64,000 nucleotides of DNA from Sodiomyces alkalinus F11 (lineage: Eukaryota; Ascomycota; Sordariomycetes; Glomerellales; Plectosphaerellaceae): the NCBI RefSeq assembly GCF_003711515.1, contig NW_021167083.1:1995048-2059047 (forward strand). The letters are read 5' to 3'. The position numbers and the translations under genes were made by a program. Of the stretch, positions 9,720-20,659 are shown piece after piece (position 1 is the stretch's first letter; each line of letters opens with the position of its first letter). Under the pieces are notes generated by a model, which made no database searches, was not told the DNA's origin, and saw only the letters and a list, made by a program, of their open reading frames with translations.

Positions 9720-12700
9720 ACGCCGCTAGCTTTATAGCAGGAGCCGCTACTACTAGTTACCCTTTTCGAGCCTCTACTATCCTCGATTCCGGCGCCACTG
9801 TTTATATTTTTAACGATTTTTCCGGTTGTTCTAATTTTATGCCCGCTATATAGGGGGACTACGTAATAGCCGGTAATTCGTCTCTGCCTATTAAAGGTTA
9901 CGGTAATATGACTATAAGATTAAACGGACTAATAGGAGGCCTTGATTTTAGACTATTAAATATCGTATACTACGACGATTTTACCTATAATTTAATCTTA
10001 AACTAACGGTTACGACTACGAGAGTACTAGTAGGATTAGAAGCCACTAAATAACTGCCTTCGACGTGCCGATAAATCTATACTATACTAGCTAAGTCACC
10101 ACTTCGATTAAACCATTATTAAGTATATACACTCTAACTAATCTACGGCTACTTTTCTAGGCTCTTCTTCTACCCGAAAAGCCGTCTATAAATTAATAAT
10201 ACGCTATCTAAGCACTACAGAGGGTATTTTATAGTATCTACGACTAGGGCACGCTAGCCCTAAACCGCTTAGGCATCTAAAAGAGCAGATATAGGGGGTT
10301 AAAATAAAGGGACTAATAACTATCGACTATAATGTCTACGAGCTTATAAAGATTAAACGGTATATTAGTAGGTACCCTTATACTATACCTGCTTCTATAG
10401 GGGAGATGTAGGCGATTAATTTCACGGATTTCAACCGATTATCCGATAGGGACTCACGGTTTATATTCTTTATAGACCGTTATAGTGGTTTTACGGCCAC
10501 CTACATTATAAAGAGTAAGCTAGTAGTGAATATCCTTATAATAATTAAGGAATTCCTCGTCTAGGTAGACCGTTAATTACGGTATAAGGTACGCGTTTTC
10601 GAATCTAATACTAAGCTAACCTAATCCCACGATATCACCTAATTCCTACGTAAAGAGGGTATCCTTTTAGAGGCCTCCGCTACCGATACTTAAGCGTAGA
10701 ACGGGGGTGCCGAACACGCTGCTATAGTAGTCATTAGGAAAGGTTGTGCGATAAATATCCACGTAAAGCTACAACCGTTTATATAGCCTAAGGCTCTTCC
10801 TACGGCTATATACGTCTATAACCGGATGCTATAAAGGCAGTAAAAGGATTAGAAAATACTATATAAGGTCCTCTTTAACAGGAAGCCGATTTTATTATAT
10901 CTTCGAGCTTACGGCTATAAGGCGTACGCGATAATAAAGGACGCCTAAAAGGACGTTAATAAGCTATTAAATTGTATCGCTCCCCGCGCCTATATCGGCT
11001 ATCTTATCGGCTATGATTCTACTAATATCTTCCGTATCTAGGTACTAGACCGGCGCTACTACCGCGTTATTCGTACGCGCGATATGGACTTTAACGAATA
11101 TACCTTTTTTAACGGCGATATTAACGCCTTTAAGGATAACCGCCGTTAATTAACCGAGGAGTAACTAAAAGACCTAATTAGTTAGATTAAGCAGGAGAGG
11201 GCTAGAGATTCACGGCCGTTTACGGACGTATAAGCTAAGGACCCCCCTCCTTATATAATTGCTTATTTTAAACTTAACCCTTTACCGGGGGAGCTTCCCT
11301 CCCAGATCCCCTTCCTCGACGACGTTATTACCGTTAAGGCTATAGTCCGTAATACCCGGCCGTAAGGGGGTAAAAGAGGCTATCTCGAGTTAATTAGAAT
11401 AGGATTTAGGTCACGAATAGTGTGATTTAGCCGCTATAGCGCCTAATCACCGTCTATATCCGCCCGATCCATTACTTCCCACTCTACTAGTAACCCTACC
11501 GTTATAGCGCTAATAGTAGCCGTGATATTAGGAAATCGTGAATTCTCTATGGTTATAGCCACAGGGTTCCTTATATATAGAGGAATACGGTGCTACGATA
11601 CCCCTGTAGTTACGGCTATAGGGCTCCCTATAGATAGGGGAGCGCGATTAATTAGGTAAGGAGATAGCTAGAAAAAAGACTATTAGGTTATAGTATTTTA
11701 CGCTGGCCGTTATGCCCCGGATATTTATATATTAAATAGGACTCCGCTAACTAAATTACGGTTAAAAAGGTCTAAGCCTATAGCGCTATAGCGACGCTTA
11801 ACGATACCCTACGAATCCACGGCCCCGGCGGCAGCCACCGGAAGTATAACCCGGGAGGCTATCTTAGGAAATATAACCCCGGTAGGTACTCCGGCGGTTA
11901 CCCCGGCGGCTATAAAGATCCCCCGTAAAGACCTCCCTCCTCCTCCGAAGAACTCTTGCGATATACCCTTATACCCTTACGGCCACCTATACCGATAGGT
12001 ATAAAAAGACTACTTATAGAGCCACGAGGAGATAGGGTTATAGATACGGGTGCCGGCGTCCGTAGTAGATAGATATTAGGTTCTTAACTCGATATAGGTA
12101 ATAATATATAAGTTCGATAAGTATAGGTTCCTATATAAATATAAGGTAAGGCTAGTAGTGTGAGGAGATGAGTAGTATTAATCCTCGCTTAAGGAGATAT
12201 AGGTAGTAACGCTAGCCGGACGGTTATTCCGCGCGTTAATAGCTACCACAGCCCGATTTAACCTTACGCTATTATAACTCGATATTATAAACGCGTTTAT
12301 ATATACGCCTCTCCCCTATAATATCTTTATGTACCCGCCGCTAGACTTTCTAGCCCGTAGAAGTCGTTTACACCTAAAAAAGGCGTTATATAGACTTAAG
12401 GAGTCTTTACTACTTTAGTAAAAGCACTTTTCGGCTATCCTTTTAGCGGACGGCTTCTAGATAGTGCCGTAAGAACCGTGTTATTTTCTACGCCGCGGTT
12501 TAATTGTATTCTTCCACATTAACGATATTATTATTACTTATAAGGAATAATATAAGCCGTAGATAAAGCAGGCTATTAATAACCTATAACGCTACTATAA
12601 CCTATAAGGTAGCGATCCTTTATAGTGGTTCCTTAGTATTAAGGTTATTCGCGACCGCGTCGCCCGTAAAATCTAGCTATTATAACGCGATTACGTTACT

Positions 12701-13570
12701 AAATTAGAACGCCTATTAAAGCCGAATAATAAGTATAGTAGTAACTATCGCCTAACGTACCTAATTAAGGTTATAGAGCTACTGCCCTATTTAGGGACCT
12801 CGACTAACATTAAAAGCTATTAACGGAAGATAGGATCTATACTATATGTAATAGTGATATCGCGGCTAGATATCGCCTTTATAGTATTAAGGCTATATCG
12901 TTTCAAGGTTAATCCAGGGCCTATGTACTATACGGCCGCCGAGTATCTAATCCTTTATCTAATTAATAGCTAATCGTTTACGTTAGAATTAGGGGGTGGC
13001 GATACTATCGAAATCTATACTAACGCTTTATTTACCGATAATACCCTTAATCGAAAGAGTAGTTAAGCGTACGTGATACGCTTATTTAGCGGTATAATCG
13101 TGTAGCGCGCTAATAAGCAGGATACGGTCACGAGGTTGATAACGGAAGTAGAGCTATTAGCGTTAGTATAAGGTGTAAAAGAGGGTATCTTTATATAACG
13201 CCTGTTACTTAGTATAGGAGTGGAATTTAACGATCCGGAATTAAGGATCTTATACGATAATAACTAAACGATTCGATTAGTTAATTAAGAGATTAGCACG
13301 TTAATAACGCGCCTCCGCCACATCGATATCCACGGCCACTAATTACATTAAGTAAAGGAATAAGGGTAAATACTCGTAACGTACGTTACGAGCGCGGAAA
13401 TAGTAGTAGACGGATTAACGAAGGCGTTATACGGCGAGAAATTTAAGATATTTAGGTCCTAGGTAGGAGTAATAGATATACGGGAACGGCTATAGTAAAA
13501 ATAGCTGGAGGAAGTCCGGATAGAGTTTTTGGAGGACCTAGAGAATGAATTTAAGGGCGGCTATAGCGAA
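9720..13570 (+). pseudogene. Copia-I copy 1 pol remnant (protease, integrase, RT, RNase H)
   Basis: The protease is at 9780-9840: ILDSGATVYIFNDF, with the catalytic DSG intact and nearly 100 codons before the first stop. The integrase runs about 10220-10830. It contains HASPKPLRHL in place of the zinc-binding region, FFIDRYSGFTATYI around the first catalytic Asp, and AQNGGAEHAAIV with the catalytic Glu near 10705. The RT motif FHINDIIITYKE (FVDD in intact copies) lies near 12510-12545. RNase H and a C-terminal IRERLQ tail follow, the tail ending near 13570. Most stops are TAG/TAA at Gln positions. The encoded machinery would copy the RNA into cDNA and integrate it. It cannot be made intact from this copy. 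Confidence 0.75.
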
Positions 13571-13648
13571 GAGATTATATAGGCCGTATACCCGTTATAT
13601 CTGCCGGTTATAGATAGCTTTAATCCCCTAACTAATGTTTTAGGGCGA

Positions 13649-13658
13649 GTAAGGGGTA
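13649..13658 (+). other. Copia-I copy 1 polypurine tract
   Basis: GTAAGGGGTA lies immediately before the 3' LTR. It is purine-rich, as expected for plus-strand DNA priming, and the equivalent tract precedes the 3' LTR of the copy at 47130-52767. Confidence 0.6.
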
Positions 13659-13862
13659 TATCGAATAGACTATAGTCTTTTCGGTTACGTAATAGGCCGG
13701 ATTACTAAGAGTATAATCCGGGTAGACGCTTATAGAATCTGCACTATATAAACAATAGTAGTAGCCTTTCCCTAACGGTCTAAGATAGTTATAATTATAT
13801 ATAATTACCTTAGTCTAATTTTGACCTATCTTATAACGATTTTGACTACGCTTTATCTAACA
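13659..13862 (+). repeat. Copia-I copy 1 3' LTR
   Basis: It is 204 bp, starting TATCGAATAGACTATAGTC and ending TTTATCTAACA. It is matched by the 5' LTR at 8205-8408, with mostly transition differences, and is followed by the TSD CTAAC (13863-13867). Confidence 0.9.
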
Positions 13863-14377
13863 CTAACCTCTACCGAACCATAACGCCATAAATAATAACC
13901 CACTAGCTATAATGCTAGCTATAATAATAATGCCCCTAAAGGCCCTAATATCCCCCCCCCTAAGGCCCTTATAACTATAGAGGGCCTAGGGGAGGTGGAT
14001 ATAGGTAATACCTTTAATATAGAGGATTTAGCCCTTGCTACGCCTCTAAATTCGAAAAGGCACCTTGGTCCTTCTACACCTATACCTAGACGATTTTCTA
14101 GGACCCGAATCGAATCCCCCTCGGACTCGGAAGCCCAAGGCGTTTTCGAAACGCCCTTTAGGGCCCCCCCTGCTAAAACGCCGAGCCTTTGAGGCTCTAA
14201 ATAGGCTATAAGGACGCCTAGAATAGCTAAAACCCCTAGAGAAACCACGGCTACGCCCTAGAAGTCGATTAGTTTGGCTAGTAAGGCATAGGCGAAGGAA
14301 CTACTCTAACAGGCCCTTTATCCTACTTTAACAGGCCTATACCCTTAACCCTTACTATTTAATAAGCCCTTGCCAGG
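13863..14377 (+). mobile_element. LINE-b copy b2, continuation (ORF1 start, then truncated)
   Basis: It resumes the LINE-b alignment after the Copia-I insertion and matches 14630-15140 of b3 (ATAACGCCATAAATAA onward). The match ends near 14352, after CAGGCCTATACCCTTAACC. About 25 unassigned bases then precede the next LINE-b 5' end at 14378. This copy therefore lacks its 3' part, which is unusual for a LINE and points to a rearrangement. Confidence 0.75.
13995..14192 (+). pseudogene. LINE-b b2 ORF1 N-terminal piece (65 codons open)
   Basis: The reading frame DIGNTFNIEDLALATPL... runs open for 65 codons and matches the start of ORF1 in b3 (14770-14960), with the shared segments TPLNSKRHL and RRFSRTRIES. 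There is no ATG at its start (the codon is GTG in b2 and GTA in b3), so the true start is not visible. Confidence 0.5.
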
Positions 14378-14769
14378 GGGACCTACGTTTTACGCGTAAA
14401 CGCCCGAAACCAGTCAAAACCTATATCAATCGATAGCTCTTTTTAAGCTCTATACGCCTATCTATAGCCCTATATCCCGCAGGCACTAATCTAGGCGTAT
14501 GATAAGTGCGAAAATACGTGGAAATAGACTTATAGCTCCCCCGCGTGCGGGGGAAAAGTCTAACATAGCCCGTGCGCCCACGCTAATAAAGCAGTAAGCC
14601 TAGCCGCATAGAGCCGTACCCCCGACCTCCACCCAGCCCTAACGCCATAAATAACAACCCACTAGCCATAACACTAGCCATAATAACGCCCCTAACACCT
14701 CTAAAGCCCTTAACGGCCCTAACGCCCCCCCTAATGCCCCTATAACTATAGAGGGCCTAGGGGAGGTAG

Positions 14770-16210
14770 ATATAGGTAATACCTCTAGAAATCCAGAGGA
14801 TTTAACCCTTACTACGCCTCTAAATTCGAAAAGGCACCTTAGCCCTTCTATACCTACCCCTAGACGCTTTTCTAGGACCCGAATCGAATCCCTATCGGAC
14901 TCGGAAGCCAAAGGCGCTTTCGAAACGCCCTCTAAGGCCCCCCCTCCCCCGCTTTTAGGCCCCTCTCTACTAAAAAACCGAGCCTTTTAGGCTCTAAATA
15001 GACTAAAAAGGCACCCGGAATAGCTAAAGCCCCTAGAGAAATCTCGGCTAAGCCCTAAAAGTCGACTAGTTCGGCTAGTAAGGCATAGACTAAGAAACTA
15101 CTCTAACAGGCTCTTTAGCTACTTTAACAGGCCTATACCCTTAACCCTGCCCCTAAGATTAAAGCCTTATCCGTAGGGCTTAAATCTGCTATCGACGGAG
15201 TTCTATAGGCCTCCTAGCCTCCTATACTCGAATAGAAGGTCGACGAACTAATCTAAGCAGTTCGTAGGCTTATAGAATAGCCTAAACCCCTTCATAGCGA
15301 GGCTATAAAGGGGAAAGAAGGCCCTATAGCACCCTAGGCCCCTATTTTAGAGGCTCTAGCACCTGCGGCCTAGGCCTAGACCCCCTTAGCACCCCTCTCT
15401 ATAGACCCTAAAAAGGTCCCTAAGATTATCCGTTAAACTACGACAGGGGCAGCGATTCCTAGGGATAACTTCGACCCCCTCACGCTTTGGAATAATCTTA
15501 ATAAGGCCCTAAAATTCCCTATAGTTACGGCTATTAGCCGGTCGACTAACGGGAACCTTATTTTAACCCCGGGGCCGAAATACAGCGTTTAATAGCTCCT
15601 AGACTCGTAGAATCAGTGGTTTAAAGAGCTAAACCCCCCCCTCTAGCCCCCCCAGCCTATAGGTAACTAGTTTAAGCTTATTATTAAACAGGTGCCTTCT
15701 AAAGCCTTTAGGGGTGGCGATACCCCTTTAACCGACCCCTCTAAGCCGCCGTAAAAGGCCCTTAACCGAAGCCTATAACAGGGCCTAGGTCTATAGGACC
15801 TAGCCACTAAAATCGGCACCTTTAACCCTATTAGGGTAGTAGGGAAGCCTCGGTGGCTAGGGGCTCTAAACGCGTTTTACGGTATAGTTGTTATTTCTAT
15901 ACCCTCTACTAAAGAATAGAAGTACTGCCTAAAACAGGGGCTTTATATAGCCGGTCAGCGGCTAAAGGTCTATAAATATAGGCCTATAACCCCTTAAACC
16001 TAGTGCTTTAACTGCTAGAAATTCGGGTATACCCAAGGGACCTATAAAGGCCTCGTTTCCTGCCTTATCTATACTGTTAAAGGCTATAAGGAGGAATACC
16101 ACTACTATAACGAGTATGAAGAATACGGAGACTATAAGCATAAGACCTATAAGTGCTATAACTACGAGGGAGATCACCCCCCCTTTAGTAAGGACTACGA
16201 GGTCTTTTAA
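14770..16210 (+). pseudogene. LINE-b b3 ORF1 remnant (zinc-knuckle nucleic-acid-binding protein)
   Basis: The N-terminus reads DIGNTSRNPEDLTLTTPL. A Pro/Lys-rich middle follows with many Gln-to-stop changes. Near the C-terminus (15990-16190) the frame reads CFNC.KFGYTQGTYKG, a CCHC knuckle in which His and the last Cys have become Tyr. It is followed by a second Cys/His-rich segment, KCYNYEGDHPPFSKDYEVF. The frame closes near 16210. Such proteins coat LINE RNA and act as chaperones. No ATG can be assigned. Confidence 0.65.
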
Positions 16211-16239
16211 GCTATAAAACCCTAAATTATATAAATAAA

Positions 16240-19200
16240 GGGCCTTTTAGTTCGAAAGATATCCGGTTTATTTAATATAATATCGATAAACAGACCCCGG
16301 CGTAAAAGGCTCTCCTAGAATAGGCTTTTGAGGCTTCGGCTAATATAGTCCTTATTTAGGAACCAGCCTACGTCTCGACACTAAAAGGGTGGTTTATTCG
16401 GAACTACCCTGCTTTTTACACCGTTACGCCTATATCCTAAAAAACCCAGTTCTTCCCTATTAAGCCTAGGGTCCTTACTTTTATAAGAAAGGGCTCTAGT
16501 ATCGATTTTCACACCGCGATAACCTTCTAGACGATATAGACGTGTAGATTATATAGGTTTATTATCCATAGACCTTTTATATTCTACACGTCTATAATTA
16601 GATAGAATAGGACCCCGAAATAATAGGCCGAGGGCGGCCCCCTAGCCTTACCCCTTCTACCTCTTCCACTTCTTCTTATTCTTATTCTTTCCCCTCCTTT
16701 TTAGGCCTTAAAAGCCGGCCCTAGACTAAGGATCGAGTGCTATAGGGCCTATAGATCCCTAAGCCTACCCTTATTATAGGGGACTTTAATAGAAACCACT
16801 AGTAGTAGAATAGAGCTACTACTAACTAAGATTCTATTAGGGCTAAGGCTCTAATAGACTAGTTAGATAGCTTCGGAGCTATCTATTTAGTGGATTCTAA
16901 AGAAGTTAACCTAAACGAGGGGACCTTTTTTAGGTCTGATCTTTGTTAAGAGTCGGTTATAGACCTAGCCTTTTACACGCCCGGCTTCGATTATCTCCGC
17001 TTCGATAAGTAGGAATATATCGAAAACACTACCTCTCTACACCACGCTGTCCGCCTTTTAGCTACTATTTTAGGCTTTAAAAGTCCTATAAATAAGTCCC
17101 TCCCGCCGGCGTATAACTATACGCTAGCTAATTAGGACTTATTTTCTAGTACACTAAAGAGCCTAGAACCTAGCCTTAACCGGAACCTCTAATAGGCTAT
17201 TAACGCCTTAGACTAGGACTCTTTAGGTCGATGCCTCTCGGATACTATTACCCTAGCGCTTAAGGATTTAGTGCCTAAGCAACGGGTAGTAGGGCGTTCG
17301 AAGCCGTGGTAGACTAAAGAGCTAAAGGCCCTGCGAAAATCAGCTAATAGGGCCTTTAGGGCGTTTCGAAAGGCAAAAAAGGGGGTATCAGCCTCCTAGG
17401 CGCTTTTAGAAGCCTCCTAGAAAGAAGCTCGAACCGCCTACCATCGGGCGGTTAAAATAGTAAAAAGCGACTACTAGGAGACCTTCTTAGCCTACACAGA
17501 AGGCCCTAAAATCTTTAAGGCCTATAACTATACGAAAAGCGGTCTTAACGCGAAAGTCCTACCGATTTAAACGCCTACGAAGCAGAAGGCCTATACCTTC
17601 GAAGATAAATATAACGCCCTACTTCACACCTTTTTTCTAACACCTTCTTCTTCCGCCACCTACGCCCCTAAAGCCCCTGTATCTACAGGCCTTTTAGGGG
17701 GCCTAGGCCCCTCCTACCCTTCGAATGGCCCCTAAAGCCTGACTAGATCACGCAGTAAGGGCCTTAGAAGACCGTGGGAATGGCCTAGCCTCTAGGCTGC
17801 CGAACTATAGCGCGCTATATTTGGAGCTGCTAACGAGAAAGCCCTAGGGCCTAATATAATTAGTCTAGAACCGATCTAGCAGGCCTATAAGGTTATCCTC
17901 GGGTCCTTTTTATAAGCCTATTCAGCACTATTTATAGCAGGCCACTACTCTACCTGCTAGAAAGAAGTCCTAGGGGTCGTTTTACCGAAATCGGGAAAGA
18001 AGGACTATTCTAATCCTAAGTCTTATAGGATTATAGCCCTTCTAAACTACCTAGGTAAAGTCCTCGAAAGGGTTTTAGCTACTACGCTTAGCTTTATAGC
18101 TAATACCCGCGACGACCTTCTACACCCTAGTTAAATAGGGGGAAGAACATAACGCTCTGCTATCGATATAGCCCTTCTCCTCCTCCACTATATCGAAAAA
18201 CAGCGTAAATCACGTCAAAATCCTATAATTTCTACGCTATTTGTAGATATTAAAGGAGCCTTTAATTATATCGCCTATCCCTAGCTACTTAGGACCCTTT
18301 AGGAACTGTAACTACCCTCGAACCTAGTTAAATAGATAACCTCTTTTACAGAAAACAGGCGAATCTAACTAGCCTTCAAGGGGCAGGTCCAGCAGCCTAC
18401 CCCCTTAAATATAGGGGTTCTATAAGGCTCCCCGGTTTCCCCTATCCTTTCTGTAATTTATATTAGAAAGGTTATAACAGGACCGGATTTTTAGGGTCTT
18501 TAGTTATCCTATATCGACGATTTTCAGCTATCTATAGCGTCTACGTCGACTAGGAAAAACTATACACCCCTAGAAAAAGCCGTAGCCTCCCTTTTCGACG
18601 TAGTAAATATTAACTAAGGCCTCTTCGACCTTTAAAAAACAGAGCTCATTCACTTCTATCGAAGACGCTCTAAAGAAGACACTCCGGTTAGTATAGGGGG
18701 GCACCTAGTTAAACCCGCGCTAGGTGCTATTAGGTGGCTAGGGGTCTGGTTTAATCCTAAGCTATCCTTTAAACCCTATATTGAAAAACGACTAAATTCG
18801 GCTTTAGGGGCCTTAAATAGGCTACACAGGCTAGCTAGCTCGTAGAGGGGCCTTTCTTTTAAGGCTTTACGGCAGCTATATATAGCCTATATAGCCTCTC
18901 TAGCTGATTTTGGCTGGTAGCTCTAGTAGGACCCTAAATCACCGAAAAAACACCTTATGGATCGCCTAGAACGATTATAGTACAGGGCCCTAGTCAGGGC
19001 CTTAGGTGCTTTTAGGGAAGCCCCTTTACGGCCTCTAGAACTCGAAGCAGTAGTCCCCCTAGCGGCGGTTCGGTCAACTAGGTCTAATAGGCTTTATGCC
19101 TTTAGAAAATTAAAACTCCTATCAAACCACCCTATTAGACGCCAGCTCCTACTAAGCGAAAACCACGAAGGCGAAAACCACGAAGGCCTTAACCGGCTAC

Positions 19201-20396
19201 AGAACCTTCTACCTAGCACATAGCTATTTAGGCTAGGCCTTGAAATAGCGGGTTTAATAGGTTAGTCTTAGGATATCGAGGGCCCTTCGGCTAGGTGGGA
19301 GGCCCCTTAGGCTTCGGAACCCTTAGCGGATCTAAGGTCCTTTTCCCCTTAAGACCGGCCTATTATAGCTACTAACCCTGGCCCTGGCCCTGGCCTCGAT
19401 ACCCTCGATTAGAAAACAGCCTACCTCGAAGCCCTCGCTAAAATATAATAAGGCCTAGGGGAATAGGCTGCTATTTTCTTTACCGACGGCTCCCTAGGCT
19501 ACCCTACTAGGCCCCCTAAAAGACCCTTATAGGCTATAGCCGCTATGATATAGTGGACTAATACCGGAAGGCCCTGTAAAGCTATAGGCTTTAACCTAGG
19601 GGCCGCTACCGAAGTCGCGGACGCTAAATTATACGCTATTCTTTAAGCCCTTCACGCTGCCCTAGAGTAATCGCCGAGGCCCCTAGAGTGCTATATTTTT
19701 AGTGACTCCTAGGCAGCTAATCACAAGCTTTAGCGCACCTTATAGTAGGCTATAGAAGCTAAAGACCTTATCTTACGCCTTAAATAACTAGGCATATTAG
19801 TTTCTGTGTAGTAGTGCCCCTCGTACGTACGGATAGAAGGGAACGGACTGGCGGATAAGGTAGCTAAAGGGGCGTTAAACCCCGAAAAAGCTACTAAATC
19901 CGTTAGCTTAGTTACCCTTAGCCACCTAAAACGCCAGGTAAATAAAGCTCTTATTTAAGACTAGAAAACCCTGTGGAATCACGAAGAGGAGAAGGAGAAA
20001 AGAGGTAAATCGGTTCGATTAGGCCGTCTATATAGGCGACTAGTCCGCGATAACCTCCGTTGCTCCCGAAACCCACTACTAATATAAGGCCCTAGGTAGG
20101 TAAAATCGACTTATACATAGTAAAAAACCGGCTTCAGATACTTGAAAACCCACTAAAAAAGGGCCTAAAACGACGCTAACGACCGCTGTTCCTGTCCCGG
20201 CTCCCCTATACAGGATACAGCACACCTTATTCTTTCTTACCCTTTTTATAAAACCGAACAAAGAGCCCTACGGGAAGCCCTAGCAGGCCTACAGCTATCT
20301 CTACCGCTATTACTCGGTACTAAAAGAGGAATACAGGCCTTACAGGCCTATCTTTTAGCTACTAAAATAGCTTCGGCGGAGTAGTATAGGGCGTAA
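16240..20396 (+). pseudogene. LINE-b b3 ORF2 remnant (endonuclease, RT, RNase H)
   Basis: The endonuclease starts near 16330 (VLI.EPAYVSTLKGWFIRNYP), with GDFNRNH near 16780-16800 and an ESVIDLAFYTPGFD-like segment near 16950. RT motifs are GSPVSPILSVIY near 18430 and YIDDFQLSIAST near 18510-18545, with the catalytic DD preserved. RNase H follows, with FTDGSLG near 19480 and CYIFSDS near 19690. A C-terminal Cys/His motif lies near 20200, and the stop is at 20394-20396. TAG/TAA at Gln positions and several frameshifts disable it. In life it would nick the target and prime cDNA synthesis there. Confidence 0.75.
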
Positions 20397-20659
20397 ACCT
20401 CGGATTCTACGGTCTAGTTATTTAACTTTAGTTTTCTACCTATTAGGTCTATTAGGCAGATTATTACGGAGGATTTCCTTTATTTATTACTACTACTACT
20501 ACACTATGTTACTATACCTAGCTTCCAATAGCCTTTAGCCCTTAGGGCGATAGGCGCCGGGCCATTGCTTTAGGGCTGTATACGCGTAATGAATTAAAAA
20601 AAAAGTTACGCTAAGACGATAACGATAACCTAGCTACTATATATGCGGAGAAAGCCGAA

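Larger units (their letters stand above)
8205..13862 (+). mobile_element. Copia-I copy 1, complete Ty1/Copia element (5658 bp)
   Basis: Two 204 bp LTRs flank gag and pol, in the Copia order protease, integrase, reverse transcriptase, RNase H. It is inserted in the 5' UTR of LINE-b b2. Coding frames are broken by TAA/TAG in place of Gln codons and by lost CA/TG, but the protease-integrase stretch is unusually readable. Confidence 0.9.
14378..20604 (+). mobile_element. LINE-b copy b3, near full-length non-LTR retrotransposon (about 6.2 kb)
   Basis: It runs from the shared 5' end (GGGACCTACGTTTTACGC) to a short A-rich tail at 20594-20603. It carries a 5' UTR of about 370 bp, ORF1 with zinc knuckles, and ORF2 with AP-type endonuclease, reverse transcriptase and RNase H. 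The presence of RNase H and zinc-knuckle ORF1 fits the Tad/I group of fungal LINEs. Stops are abundant but domain order is clear. Its tail directly abuts LINE-a a2. Confidence 0.85.

Noticed and set aside
13919..14911. Hydrophobic minus-strand frames at 13919-14248 and 14639-14911
   Set aside because: They are antisense to the ORF1 start in the two LINE-b copies. The apparent conservation is that of the LINE.
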